Shown piece after piece: positions 1 through 8,617 of a stretch of 40,022 nt of DNA; position 1 is the stretch's first letter; each line of letters begins with the position of its first letter. The notes beneath the pieces were generated by a model, which was given only the letters and a program-made list of their open reading frames with translations, searched no databases and had not been told where the DNA came from. The translations under genes and the position numbers were made by a program. Origin of the DNA: an uncultured Solirubrobacterales bacterium (GTDB taxonomy: Bacteria > Actinomycetota > Thermoleophilia > Solirubrobacterales > Thermoleophilaceae); assembly GCA_902806245.1 (NCBI GenBank), contig CADCVU010000088.1, forward strand, positions 1 to 40,022. The letters run 5' to 3'.

Positions 1-910
1 GATCGGCCCCCTCCACCTCCTCGAGCGCGCGGCGCTTGATCTCGCCGTCGGCGACGATCGTGGCCAGCGCACGCCAGGCGTTGGCCCCGAGCGTGTTGCG
101 CATGGCGAAGATCCAGTGCGGTAGCTGGTGGGCGACGCGCGTGAGGTCGGTCTGCGGAGCGTCGGCGAAGCGCGCGACCAGGCTGCCGGGCTCCGGGTCG
201 CGCAGCTGGCGCTCGAGCCGCCCGTAGAACTCGAAGTAGTCGTCGCCCTCGCTCAGCCCGACAAGCCGGTTGGCCTCGCCCATGAGCTTGTCGAGCAGCG
301 CGGTGATCTCCGTCTCGTCGCGGGCGCGGTCGCCGAAGATTACGCGCAGGGTGATGCGGTCGAACAGCTCCTCCCAGTCCGACCAGGTCAGCCCGTCCGC
401 CAGGTATACGCGCGAGACCTCGTCGGCCACCACGGCTGCGAAGCGGTCGGCGTCCGGGTGCAGCGAGTCCGAGGTGGCGAGCACGGACTCGTTGAAGGCG
501 CGGCGGTCGCGCCACTCCTCGCCGCGCGACATGGTCAGGGCGTCGGGCTGGAAGTGGCACATGCCCTTGCCCTTGGCGCCGGCGTCGGAGGCGTAGACGT
601 TGGCGGAGCGGTCGAGCACCTCGCGGATCGCGTCGGTGCCCCAGAGGAGCACGATCCGCCCGCCGAGCAGACGCGCGCCCTGGCCGGGGTGGGCGGCGCG
701 GATCTCCGAGATCGCCCGGATCGCCCGCGCGTCGGTGTCGAGCCTCGCCATCAGCTTGACCATCCGCTCGCGGGCCGAGAACAGTCCGCGCGCCAGCGTG
801 GGCAGCAGGCCGAGGGCAACGAACCGGAGACTCTCGCCCAGCGAGGCGGCGGGCAGGCCGCCCGGCTGCTCGCCGGCGCGCTGCCGCGGGGGCGCGGAGG
901 CCTGCGTCAC
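1..910 (-). CDS. Cytochrome P450, N-terminal 303 codons (runs off window)
   Basis: I translated the minus strand from a GTG at 910 and found an open frame to the window edge. The product looks like a bacterial cytochrome P450. A C-helix WxxxR motif is visible (W133 to R137, in GEEWRDRR), and the last part (QLPHWIFAMRNTLGANAWRA) matches the I-helix region, although its usual acidic/Thr oxygen-activation pair is not obvious. The heme-Cys loop would lie beyond the window, so it cannot be checked. The GTG overlaps the TGA of the upstream peroxidase gene (GTGA), so the two are translationally coupled and probably act on the same substrate. The P450 assignment is fairly firm; the substrate is unknown, with an oxidised fatty acid the best guess from context. 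Confidence 0.8.
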   Translation of the reverse strand, partial: MTQASAPPRQRAGEQPGGLPAASLGESLRFVALGLLPTLARGLFSARERMVKLMARLDTDARAIRAISEIRAAHPGQGARLLGGRIVLLWGTDAIREVLDRSANVYASDAGAKGKGMCHFQPDALTMSRGEEWRDRRAFNESVLATSDSLHPDADRFAAVVADEVSRVYLADGLTWSDWEELFDRITLRVIFGDRARDETEITALLDKLMGEANRLVGLSEGDDYFEFYGRLERQLRDPEPGSLVARFADAPQTDLTRVAHQLPHWIFAMRNTLGANAWRALATIVADGEIKRRALEEVEGAD

Positions 911-2841
911 GCGCGGCCCGCGTAGGCGGAGGCGTCCGAGTTGATCGCGCTCAGCGCTCGGCGCGTCCCGGCGATCCGCCTGCCGACCCTGCCGTTCCCG
1001 TCTCCGTCAGCCGATACCTGATGCCAAGGCAGAAAGGCGTTCGGCATCCCCTCGAGCGCCGGGCTGAGATCGGGGTGATGGCGGAGGATGACGTCCTTCA
1101 TCTTCGTGTTGTTGACCCAGTCGATGCCGGTCTGCGTGTAGACCTCGGGCGTGAAGTCGGTGGTGAAGAAGCGGTCGCTCTTGAGGCGCCGCGAGGCCAT
1201 CAGGATGAACACCCGAAACGCCGTGTCCGAGAACCCGAAGCCCGGCGGCAGCGGCTCGGCGTACATGCCGATCTGGAGGTCGACCTTGTCGATGTCGTTG
1301 TTGTAGACGCGGCGGATCTGCTCGGCCCACCGCTTGTTGTGGGTCAGCTCGTCGAACGAGCGCACGCGCGGCATCCGCATCTCCTCGCGGAAGTCGTTGT
1401 AGCGCAGGACTCCGCGCTCGCGGTCGCGCAGGATGTCCATGGTCGCGAGGTCCATGAGCTCGCCGTCGATGCGCCGGTGGCGCTGGAGCGCGCGCGGATA
1501 GTTGTGCAGGGTGATCGCGCCGGGATTCGCGATCCCCAGCGAGTACATGAGGTCGGTGTTGGTGTGGGCGTCCATGAACCCGCGGGTGCTCGCGCCCTGG
1601 AGCTCGACGAACTCGTGCTGGGCCAGCGCCTGGCCGTTCTCCGCGCTGTAGAGCGTCCAGTCGTCGGGGATCAGCGGGTGCATGCGGTAGACCGAGACGA
1701 ACTCCTCGGTGAGCTGAAAGCGCGCGCCGTGGTGCTCCTGCGGCGAGCCCATGATCCCGCTGAAGATCTCGGAGTCGCCGAAGCGCCCGAGGCGGTTCTT
1801 GATCGTCTGGCCGAGCACGCCCGACCAGTTCGCGTTCATGGCCGCCCACAACGCCGAGTTGTTCACGATCCCGGGGGTCCACTCGACGGTGTGGATCTTC
1901 GCCATCAGCGCGGAGTTGATGAGCCACGCGGTGTCGAACAGGCGCTGGTCGGTCCAGCGCGGGTTCTCCTTCTTGAGCACGTCGCAGATCGCGTTGTGCT
2001 CCTTGGTGAACAGCGAGGTCAGAACCGAGAGTCCGAACCACCAGTTCTCGTTGAAGCCGGCCATGTCGACGCCCGGCTGGTCGGGGTCCTCGGGCAGCCG
2101 GCCCTGCGCGTCGATCTTGAGCTTGCCGTCCTCGAAGGAGCGGACCTTGTTCTGATCGGCCTGGCTCGAGCCGTAGAGCTGCGAGCCGTCCCACCAGTGG
2201 GTCTCGGTGTTGCCGAAGTCGATCGAGTCGTCCAAGCGGCCGTTCGCCCTGCCGTCGGACCCGCTCGAGCCGTTCGGGCTCCCCTGCCCGCCGGGCACCG
2301 ACACGGTTCGGCGCACGTACATCTGGTCGTCGGGCCAGTCGTCGCCCGCCGGGAGCGGGACCTCGAAGACCTCGTCGGGCGTGCCGCGGCCGTGGAAGAA
2401 CCAGTTGTGGTTCTCGAACTGGATCCACGCCGCAGCGAGGACGTTGAGCGTGGTGGCCGGCTTGAAGTGGTCGCGGGTCATGAGCTCGAGCGAGACCGTG
2501 CGCGGGTTGGGGTCGTAGAGCCGCGGGGGGCGCTCCGGCTTGATCCGCCTCGGGTTGATGTTGCGCGAGAACGCCGAGCTCTGCGAGCCCATGTCGGGAT
2601 CGTCGAGGTCGTTCCACTTTCCGTCGGGCCGCCTGGCGGTGCGCGCCTCGGGCGGCGGCTCCTCCGTGCCGTGCTCCTGGATCTGCTTCTCGGAGTCGAA
2701 GAGGTTCTTGTCGCGCAGGTCGAGCCGCAGCGAGAGCAGGTTGAGCAGGCTGACGGGAAACGGCAGCTGGTGCCACTGGCGGCGCCGGTTGATCGGCGCG
2801 AACACGGTGTGCAGGGCGCGGTTGGCAAGCGATCTGCTCAT
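907..2841 (-). CDS. Heme peroxidase of the fatty-acid alpha-dioxygenase/cyclooxygenase superfamily
   Basis: This 644-residue protein belongs to the animal-type heme peroxidase/dioxygenase superfamily and most resembles plant alpha-dioxygenases, which insert O2 at C-alpha of fatty acids. Visible support: the segment AAAWIQFENHNWFFHG with a candidate distal His (H145), and VYRMHPLIPD, which holds the catalytic Tyr (Y385) and proximal heme His (H388) in the Y-x-x-H spacing shared by cyclooxygenases and alpha-dioxygenases. Keeping the Tyr argues for true dioxygenase chemistry rather than plain peroxidase. I chose the ATG at 2841 because AGAGAGG lies upstream and the protein then starts MSRSLANRAL; an open frame continues 34 codons further up. 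The stop overlaps the P450 start. No signal peptide is seen. Family firm; substrate inferred. Confidence 0.87.
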   Translation of the reverse strand: MSRSLANRALHTVFAPINRRRQWHQLPFPVSLLNLLSLRLDLRDKNLFDSEKQIQEHGTEEPPPEARTARRPDGKWNDLDDPDMGSQSSAFSRNINPRRIKPERPPRLYDPNPRTVSLELMTRDHFKPATTLNVLAAAWIQFENHNWFFHGRGTPDEVFEVPLPAGDDWPDDQMYVRRTVSVPGGQGSPNGSSGSDGRANGRLDDSIDFGNTETHWWDGSQLYGSSQADQNKVRSFEDGKLKIDAQGRLPEDPDQPGVDMAGFNENWWFGLSVLTSLFTKEHNAICDVLKKENPRWTDQRLFDTAWLINSALMAKIHTVEWTPGIVNNSALWAAMNANWSGVLGQTIKNRLGRFGDSEIFSGIMGSPQEHHGARFQLTEEFVSVYRMHPLIPDDWTLYSAENGQALAQHEFVELQGASTRGFMDAHTNTDLMYSLGIANPGAITLHNYPRALQRHRRIDGELMDLATMDILRDRERGVLRYNDFREEMRMPRVRSFDELTHNKRWAEQIRRVYNNDIDKVDLQIGMYAEPLPPGFGFSDTAFRVFILMASRRLKSDRFFTTDFTPEVYTQTGIDWVNNTKMKDVILRHHPDLSPALEGMPNAFLPWHQVSADGDGNGRVGRRIAGTRRALSAINSDASAYAGRA

Positions 2842-3004
2842 GGCGACACCAGGCCTCTCTGGGGATCGGCGATTTCTTGCGACGCAGCGGTCCGTCCTGG
2901 TGCATCCTCGCACAAGGCGGCCGGATATGACCGCCGGTAACAACGCGCGCCGCGGATCGCCCCAGAACCGCGAGGCGCCGCGTCCGCTGGCCTACCATGG
3001 TCCC

Positions 3005-3358
3005 GTGTCCGGCTCGATCCTGTGGCGCGCGGTTCTCGCTCAGGCCGTGGCGGTCGGCGTCCTGTTCGCGGTCCTTCTCGCCCTCCCGCTGCCGTCGGCG
3101 CTCTTTCGGGAGCAGGGGGCTTGGATCGGCCCGCTCTCGTGGCTCGGATGCGCGCTGGTCTCAGGCGCGGTGCTCCGTCTCGGCGGTGGTCGCACGGTCG
3201 CAGCAGCCGTGGTGTCGGGCTGCGCCGCCGTGGCCGCGAGCGTGGTGATCGGCCACTCGAGCGGCCTGGTCGCGGGAGTGTTGGTCTTCGGCCTGGCGTG
3301 CGCCACGCGGCTCGGTCACCCAAGCGGGGCTTCACCCTCCCGCGACGTCCCGGCGTAG
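3005..3358 (+). CDS. Small hypothetical membrane protein (117 aa)
   Basis: A short hydrophobic protein read from a GTG at 3005. It has about three to four predicted membrane segments (residues about 8-28, 40-55, 60-80 and 85-105) and a polar tail. I do not recognise a family. It is divergent from the alpha-dioxygenase gene (163 bp between starts), and its 3' end overlaps the convergent ABC permease gene by 27 bp. The frame stays open far upstream because of high GC, so the start is a choice: GTG 3005 gives a clean hydrophobic N-terminus. Function unknown. Confidence 0.5.
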   Translation: MSGSILWRAVLAQAVAVGVLFAVLLALPLPSALFREQGAWIGPLSWLGCALVSGAVLRLGGGRTVAAAVVSGCAAVAASVVIGHSSGLVAGVLVFGLACATRLGHPSGASPSRDVPA

Positions 3359-4147
3359 GAAGACCACGAGGCCGGCGGCCAGGGCCGGCAGGGCGTAGAG
3401 GGCGCAGACCCAGGCCGCCCGCGCCACCGGCGCCCAGTCCATGGGTTCGCGCACCAGCCCCAGCCAGGCCGAGAACTGCGTGGTCAGCAGGTAGGGCTGT
3501 ATCGGCTCGAGGCTCGAGAAGATCCCGAGCAGCTGCATGATCAGCGACCCCATGAGCGTGGCCACCACCGCCGCGGCCGAGTTGCGGGTCGCGGTCGAGA
3601 GGAGCAGGGCGATCGCGGCCACCGCGAGCAGCGGCATCAGGTAGACGCCGAGCACGAGCACCGTGAGCACGAGCGCCCGGGGCGCCGGCACCGGCGCCCC
3701 GGACAGGCTGGGCAGGGGCTCTAACCCAAAGGCGAGGATCCCCGCCGCCCCGGCCGCGAGCGCCATCAGGACCAGGGCCAGCACGGCGTAGGTAGCGCTG
3801 GCCATCGCCTTGGCGGCGAAGATCGGCGTGCGGTCGAGCGAACGGGTGAGGATGGTCTTGAGCGTGCCGTGGCCGTCCTCGGTGGCCACGACGTCCCCGG
3901 CCACCAGGGAGACGATCAGGGGGAAGAGCCAGATCGAGCCGAAGAGGAGGATCACCAGCGGGACGGCGAGACCGGAGCGGCGCACCTCGGCGCCGAAGGG
4001 GATGCCGTCGGGCGAGCCGTCGGAGAGGACGAGGACGAGGACGAACAGAAGCGGCACCCCGACCGCCGCGGCAAGCCCGAGGTAGGTGCGCTTCTGCGCG
4101 ACGAGCTTGCGCAGCTCCCAGCGGTAAGCGGTCAGGGCGCCGGTCAC
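3332..4147 (-). CDS. ABC-2 type exporter permease
   Basis: This 271-residue integral membrane protein has the layout of ABC-2 family permeases. A short cytoplasmic N-terminus (YRWELRKLVAQKRTYLG) is followed by about six hydrophobic segments, with the typical EDGHGTLKTILTRSLDR stretch after the second helix. It would form the membrane part of an exporter with the ATPase encoded just upstream. Its GTG start at 4147 overlaps the ATPase stop (GTGA), so the pair is coupled. The substrate cannot be told from sequence. The gene is convergent with the small membrane protein at 3005-3358. Confidence 0.87.
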   Translation of the reverse strand: MTGALTAYRWELRKLVAQKRTYLGLAAAVGVPLLFVLVLVLSDGSPDGIPFGAEVRRSGLAVPLVILLFGSIWLFPLIVSLVAGDVVATEDGHGTLKTILTRSLDRTPIFAAKAMASATYAVLALVLMALAAGAAGILAFGLEPLPSLSGAPVPAPRALVLTVLVLGVYLMPLLAVAAIALLLSTATRNSAAAVVATLMGSLIMQLLGIFSSLEPIQPYLLTTQFSAWLGLVREPMDWAPVARAAWVCALYALPALAAGLVVFLRRDVAGG

Positions 4148-5175
4148 GGCGACTCGGTCAGCCGCAGGAAGAGCTCCTCGAGACCTGGCCGGCTCGGCGT
4201 GAGCGCGTGCAGTCCGACCCCGTGGGCCGCGAGCTCGAGCGTCAGCTCGGCCACCGCCTCACGCTCGGCCCGCAGCGTGAGCCCGCCCGGCCCGGTGTCG
4301 GCATCGGAGACGCCAGCGTGGGCTCGGGCGAGCCCGAGAGCGACCTCGTCGTCGGTGGTCTCGAGCCGGTAGCCGCCGGCGGCGGCCGCGAGCAGATCGA
4401 TGAGCATGCCCTCGTGGACGACCGCGCCGGCGCGCACGATGGCCACGCGGTTGCAGAGCTCCTCGACCTCGGTCAGGAGGTGGCTCGAGAGCAGGACCGT
4501 CATGCCCTCGTCGGCCAGGCGCCGCACGAGAGCGCGCATGTCGCGCATTCCGCCGGGGTCGAGGCCGGTGGCCGGCTCGTCGAGGAGGAGGAGCCTGGGG
4601 CGTCGGATGAGCGCGGCGGCGATCCCGAGCCGCTGCTTCATGCCGTGGGAGTACCCGCCCACGCGGTGGCGGCGGCGCGCGGTGAGGCCGACGGTCTCGA
4701 GCGCCTCCTCGATGCGCGTCGCCGCCCCGCCGCCGTCGTAGGCGGCGAGTAGCTCGAGGTTCTTCTGGCCCGTGAGGTACGGATAGAAGCGCGGCGCCTC
4801 CACGAACCCGGCGACGCCCTCGAGGGCCTGGATGCCGTCGGCGATCGGGTCGCGCCCGAACAGCCGCACCGATCCCTCCGACGGTCGGATGAGGCCGAGG
4901 AGCATGCGCAGCGTCGTGGTCTTCCCGGCGCCGTTGGGGCCGAGGAAGCCGTAGACGTCGCCCGCTTCCACGGTCAGGTCCACGTGGTCGACGGCGATGA
5001 TCTCGCCGTAGCGCTTGACCAGTCCGCGGGCCTCGATCGGGAGCGCGCGGTCGGTCGCCTTCGAGGGGTGGGAAGCCGGGCGGGAGGCGGTCGCCGGCGC
5101 GCCGCGGCGAGCCGCCGCCGCGCCGGGCGCGGCGGGTGCCCCAGGGTGCGGGGCGGTCGACATCCCTTCGGTCAC
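4144..5175 (-). CDS. ABC transporter ATP-binding protein
   Basis: ATPase subunit of an ABC-2 exporter, 343 residues. Walker A is GPNGAGKTTT (about residue 79 on), the signature region is GYSHGMKQRLG, Walker B is LLLLDEPATGLDP, and the switch His lies in LLSSHLL, so all catalytic parts are present. The C-terminal ~90 residues are the usual extension of CcmA/DrrA-like ATPases. Residues 1-48 form an Ala/Pro-rich tail that is longer than usual, so translation may start a little later (ATG at 5163). The proposed GTG start overlaps the stop of the RseB/LolA-like gene, and the gene end overlaps the permease start, giving a three-gene coupled operon. Confidence 0.92.
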   Translation of the reverse strand: MTEGMSTAPHPGAPAAPGAAAARRGAPATASRPASHPSKATDRALPIEARGLVKRYGEIIAVDHVDLTVEAGDVYGFLGPNGAGKTTTLRMLLGLIRPSEGSVRLFGRDPIADGIQALEGVAGFVEAPRFYPYLTGQKNLELLAAYDGGGAATRIEEALETVGLTARRRHRVGGYSHGMKQRLGIAAALIRRPRLLLLDEPATGLDPGGMRDMRALVRRLADEGMTVLLSSHLLTEVEELCNRVAIVRAGAVVHEGMLIDLLAAAAGGYRLETTDDEVALGLARAHAGVSDADTGPGGLTLRAEREAVAELTLELAAHGVGLHALTPSRPGLEELFLRLTESP

Positions 5176-6383
5176 CGCAGCTCGCGGGCCGCGGCCTCCG
5201 CCGTCGCCGGCGGCACCGACCCGGCCACCGCGTAGGCCACGCCGTCGCGCTCGAAGCGGATCAGCGTTCCGAGCGCCGTCGCGAGCTTCGTGCCCTTGGC
5301 GCCGTCGACGGAAATCTCGGGCAGCTCGCGCAGCACATCCTCGCGTCCGCCGCCGCGCTCGTCGCGGGGCTCTGACCGTTGCGCGGGCTGCTCGATCACG
5401 GCGATGGCCGCGAGCCCGCGACCGTAGATCACCAGGGCGCCGGGGCGGCCTTCGTGGGCGATCAGCCGCACCTCGCGGCGGGGCAGGCTTGCAAGCTTCT
5501 CGGGGGCGGCGAGTCCGAAGGGCAGGGCTTTGCGGACGGCCGCGAGGCCGGTGACGCGCTTTCGATCCTTCTTGCCTCTGCTCCGCTCGTCGCCCTCCTC
5601 ACCTGGAGAGTCGACGCGGACCACGCGGGTCCCGACGGGCGGCTCGACGGCCACATCGGAGAGCGGCACGGCGTCGTAGGAGACATCCGTGACCGAGAGA
5701 TCGAGCACCGGTTCGGTCTCGCCCTTCGCGTAGACCGCGGCTCGGAGGGGCACGCCGCGAACGGCGTCCCAGGCGATCTCGGCCGCGCCCAGGAGGCCTC
5801 CGTCGTTGCGAGGGGCCACGCGCACCGAGTAGGCCGGGCGCCCGGCCCGGGACTCGGGGCGCGCTCCGGAGAGCCGGGCCCGCTCGGAGAGGCGCGCGAG
5901 CTTGCGCTCGATCTCGGCCAGCGTGGGGGGCCGGCGGCGATCCTCGCCACGCCGGCTCTCACTCTTCTCCCCCTTGGGCATCTCGGCGCGGTAGACCGTC
6001 TTCGAGCTCGCGTCGTAGAGAGTCAGGGCGCGGCCGTCGGAAGCCACCTGGGCATCGCCGCGGCGGGACTGGAGCTCGAGGCGCATGCGCCCGTCGGGAC
6101 GCGCCCAGAGACGGCCCGAGGCCCCGGCGAGGAGGGGCGGTGCCTCTCCCTCGGGCAGGGCGCCGGCCGGCAGCAACCGGTTGGCGAACTCGATCCGAGC
6201 ACTGACCCCGGCCGGGGGCGGCGCGGTGACGGCGCGCTGGACGGCCTCGGCCAGCGGACGCGGAGGCGGCGTCTCCCCTCCGCCGAGCGCGGCGGAGGCG
6301 ACCGCGGCGGTGACCGCCAGGCCGGCGAGAGCAACCACGAGGATGGTGAGACGAGCGCGGGACAAGGATCGTATGCGGCTCAT
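5172..6383 (-). CDS. Exported RseB/LolA-like protein, first gene of the exporter operon
   Basis: A 403-residue protein with an N-terminal membrane or signal segment (about residues 10-32, LTILVVALAGLAVTAAVASA) and an extracytoplasmic domain that reads like the LolA/RseB beta-fold: the GRLWARPDGRMRLELQSRRGDAQ stretch, followed by strands such as LTLYDASSKTVYRAEMP. It lacks a lipobox Cys. A charged linker rich in Arg/Glu lies in the middle. The ATG at 6383 is preceded by GGAGAGG at good spacing. Its stop overlaps the ATPase start. In actinobacteria such proteins commonly sit beside ABC-2 exporters (from memory of the family); a role in presenting a hydrophobic or lipid cargo, or in sensing envelope state, is inference. 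Confidence 0.65.
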   Translation of the reverse strand: MSRIRSLSRARLTILVVALAGLAVTAAVASAALGGGETPPPRPLAEAVQRAVTAPPPAGVSARIEFANRLLPAGALPEGEAPPLLAGASGRLWARPDGRMRLELQSRRGDAQVASDGRALTLYDASSKTVYRAEMPKGEKSESRRGEDRRRPPTLAEIERKLARLSERARLSGARPESRAGRPAYSVRVAPRNDGGLLGAAEIAWDAVRGVPLRAAVYAKGETEPVLDLSVTDVSYDAVPLSDVAVEPPVGTRVVRVDSPGEEGDERSRGKKDRKRVTGLAAVRKALPFGLAAPEKLASLPRREVRLIAHEGRPGALVIYGRGLAAIAVIEQPAQRSEPRDERGGGREDVLRELPEISVDGAKGTKLATALGTLIRFERDGVAYAVAGSVPPATAEAAARELR

Positions 6384-6424
6384 ATGGCCTCTCCGGATCG
6401 GATTGGTGGCTGGATCGCTCAAAG

Positions 6425-6497
6425 TAGGGGCGACGGGGATCGAACCCGTGATCTCCGGCTTGAAAGGCCGGCGTCCTAACCGCTGGACCACGCCCCC
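6425..6497 (-). tRNA. tRNA-Glu (anticodon TTC)
   Basis: The reverse strand folds as a cloverleaf of 73 nt. The 7-bp acceptor stem GGGGGCG/CGCCCCT has one G-T pair at its end. The anticodon arm is CCGGC-CTTTCAA-GCCGG with anticodon TTC, and the T arm is ACGGG-TTCGATC-CCCGT. The discriminator base is A and CCA is not encoded (CTT follows). It lies in the space upstream of the RseB/LolA-like gene, on the same strand. Confidence 0.95.
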
Positions 6498-6575
6498 GGG
6501 AGCATCGATTGTAGGTGGACGCCGGGTTCGCCCCGACACGGTTCCTCCGCCGCCGCGGCGGGTAGGCTGGCGGGC

Positions 6576-6815
6576 ATGGCTCAAGAAGATCCCAACCCCA
6601 AGGTCGACACCGACCCAGCGCCCGCCGAGGGCTCGAACGCCGAGAAGGACCCGGGCGACTGGGTGACCGGCGAGGAGCCGATGACCGGCGCGCAGGCGTC
6701 CTACCTGAAGACCCTCGCCGAGCAGGCGGGCGAGTCCTTCGATCCCAACCTCAGCAAGGCCGCTGCATCGCAGCGCATCGACGAGCTCCAGCAGAAGACG
6801 GGACGCGGCCGCTGA
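6576..6815 (+). CDS. DUF3072 family small protein
   Basis: A 79-residue hydrophilic protein. The C-terminal half (EEPMTGAQASYLKTLAEQAG, then DPNLSKAAASQRIDELQQKTGRG) is the recognisable DUF3072 core, also found at the end of some larger actinobacterial proteins. The N-terminus is acidic and disordered. The start is the only ATG in frame at this place. It sits alone between two tRNA genes and is followed by a strong hairpin. The molecular function of the family is not known to me. Confidence 0.85.
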   Translation: MAQEDPNPKVDTDPAPAEGSNAEKDPGDWVTGEEPMTGAQASYLKTLAEQAGESFDPNLSKAAASQRIDELQQKTGRGR

Positions 6816-6821
6816 GGCGAC

Positions 6822-6840
6822 TCGCCGCCTCCGGCGGCGA
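6822..6840 (+). terminator. Stem-loop terminator after DUF3072
   Basis: A perfect 8-bp inverted repeat TCGCCGCC-tcc-GGCGGCGA starts 7 nt after the stop codon and ends before the tRNA-Lys gene. There is no T-run after it, as is usual in high-GC actinobacteria. Confidence 0.65.
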
Positions 6841-6858
6841 CCTATGATCGCTCGCCCG

Positions 6859-6932
6859 GCCCCCGTAGCTCAGTTGGTCAGAGCGGCGGACTTTTAATCC
6901 GCGCGGCGAAGGTTCGAGTCCTTCCGGGGGCA
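6859..6932 (+). tRNA. tRNA-Lys (anticodon TTT)
   Basis: A 74-nt cloverleaf. The acceptor stem GCCCCCG/CGGGGGC is perfect. The D arm starts AGCTCAGTTGGTCAGAGC, the anticodon arm is GCGGA-CTTTTAA-TCCGC with anticodon TTT, and the T arm is GAAGG-TTCGAGT-CCTTC. The discriminator is A and CCA is not encoded. It is convergent with purH, whose stop is 38 bp away. Confidence 0.96.
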
Positions 6933-6970
6933 TCTGGCCGCGCGGGCGCGACGCCGGCCGGCCCGCCCGC

Positions 6971-8617
6971 TCAGTGGCGGAAGTGTCGCCGCTTGGTCAG
7001 CACCATGGCCACGCCGGCGCGGTCGCAGGCCTCGATGACCTCGGTGTCGCGCCGCGAGCCGCCCGGCTGGATGATGCCGCGCACCCCGGCCTCGATCGCC
7101 ACCTCGGGTCCGTCGGCGAACGGGAAGAAGGCATCGGATGCCATGACGCCGCCGGACAGCGCCGTGCCGCCCTTCTCGACGGCGAGGCGCACAGAGTCGA
7201 CGCGGCTCATCTGCCCGGCGCCGATGCCTACCGTGGCCATGTCCTTGGCCAGGACGATGGCGTTCGAGCGCACGTGCTTGCAGACCTTCCAGGCGAACAG
7301 GAGGTCGTCCCACTCCTGCTCGCTCGGCTCGCGCTCCGTGACCACCTCCATGTCCTCGCGCGACTCCGGCGACTCGTCGCGGTCCTGCACGAGCAGGCCG
7401 CCGCGCACGCGCGCGAACTCGTGGTCGCGATCGGGCCAGCCGCGCCGCTCGGCGTCGCGCATGATGCGCAGGTTCTCCTTCTGCTGGAGGAGCTCGCAGG
7501 CGTCGTCGTCGTAGTCGGGCGCGAAGACCATCTCCACGAACATCTCGCTCAACTGCTCGGCCAGAGCGTTGTCGACGGGACGGTTGACGCAGACGACGCC
7601 GCCGAAGGCACTCGTCGGGTCGGTGGCGAGCGCGCGCTCGAAGGCCTCGCGCGGGCTGTCGGCCACGGCGCACCCGCACGGGTTGTTGTGCTTGACGATC
7701 GCCGCCGCGGGGCCCTCGAACTCGCCGATCAGCCGGCGCACGGCATCGAGGTCGAGCAGGTTGTTGAACGAGAGCTCGCGGCCGTGCAGCTTCGAGACCA
7801 TCGAGAGCAGGTGCGTGCGGGCGCCGGCCTGGGCGTAGTAGGCCGCGCGCTGGTGCGGATTCTCGCCGTAGGAGAGGTCGAGGATCTTCTCGTAGGCGCG
7901 CACGTAGAGGGCCGGGAACTCCTGCTCGCGCTCGGAGAACCAGCGCGCCACCGCGGCGTCGTAGCGCGCGGTCAGGGAGAAGGCCTCGAGGGCGAGCGCC
8001 TGCCGCGTCTGGGCCGAGATCCGGCAGCCGAGGGTGTGCAGCTCCTCGAGCACCGCGTCGTAGCTCTCGGGCTTGACCACCGAGGCCACGTAGGCGTGGT
8101 TCTTGGCGGCGGCGCGGATCATGGTCGGGCCGCCGATGTCGATGTCCTCGATGACCTCGGCGTCTCTGGCGCCGGGGCGGTTCGCGGTGTTCTCGAAGGG
8201 ATAGAGGTTCACGCACACGAGGTCGATCGGCTCGATCTCGTGCTCGTCGAGCGTGGCGGAGTGGGCGGGATCGGAGCGCACCGCGAGCAGTCCCGCGTGG
8301 ATGCGCGGATTGAGGGTCTTGACGCGGCCGTCGAGCACCTCGGGAAAGCCGGTCAGGTCTTCCACCGCGCGGCTCTCGATCCCGGCGTCGGCGAGCTTTC
8401 CGGCGGTGCCGCCGGTGGAGATGAGCTCGACGCCGAGATCGGCCAGCCCGCGGGCGAAGTCGATGACCCCGCGCTTGTCGGAGACGCTGATGAGCGCGCG
8501 GCGCACCCGCACCTCGGCGGGCGGGTTCAGCGGCGGCGCGGTCGCGGGAGCGCAGCCGGCGGGCTCGCGCTCCGCGCCGTTGGTCGCGTTGCCCGTGCCC
8601 TGATCAGTGCTCGCCAT
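6971..8617 (-). CDS. purH: Bifunctional AICAR formyltransferase/IMP cyclohydrolase
   Basis: PurH carries out the last two steps of de novo IMP synthesis: formylation of AICAR and ring closure to IMP. At 548 residues it has the usual length. The N-terminal MGS-like cyclohydrolase domain is seen (ALISVSDKRGVIDFARGL, STGGTA, DIDIGGPTMIRAAAKNH), followed by the formyltransferase domain with the catalytic KHNNPCGCA motif, SDAFFPFADG and the C-terminal GIIQPGGSRRD. I chose ATG 8617, with GAGGGTG at good spacing; a GTG 9 nt upstream is possible. The gene overlaps the end of purN by 14 bp and ends the recQ-purN-purH operon. Confidence 0.97.
   Translation of the reverse strand: MASTDQGTGNATNGAEREPAGCAPATAPPLNPPAEVRVRRALISVSDKRGVIDFARGLADLGVELISTGGTAGKLADAGIESRAVEDLTGFPEVLDGRVKTLNPRIHAGLLAVRSDPAHSATLDEHEIEPIDLVCVNLYPFENTANRPGARDAEVIEDIDIGGPTMIRAAAKNHAYVASVVKPESYDAVLEELHTLGCRISAQTRQALALEAFSLTARYDAAVARWFSEREQEFPALYVRAYEKILDLSYGENPHQRAAYYAQAGARTHLLSMVSKLHGRELSFNNLLDLDAVRRLIGEFEGPAAAIVKHNNPCGCAVADSPREAFERALATDPTSAFGGVVCVNRPVDNALAEQLSEMFVEMVFAPDYDDDACELLQQKENLRIMRDAERRGWPDRDHEFARVRGGLLVQDRDESPESREDMEVVTEREPSEQEWDDLLFAWKVCKHVRSNAIVLAKDMATVGIGAGQMSRVDSVRLAVEKGGTALSGGVMASDAFFPFADGPEVAIEAGVRGIIQPGGSRRDTEVIEACDRAGVAMVLTKRRHFRH

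Noticed and set aside
1021-2940. A 639-codon plus-strand frame opposite the alpha-dioxygenase
   Set aside because: It is the mirror of a clearly conserved gene; very high GC at third codon positions leaves antisense frames open. Composition is Arg/Val/Leu-rich with no motif.
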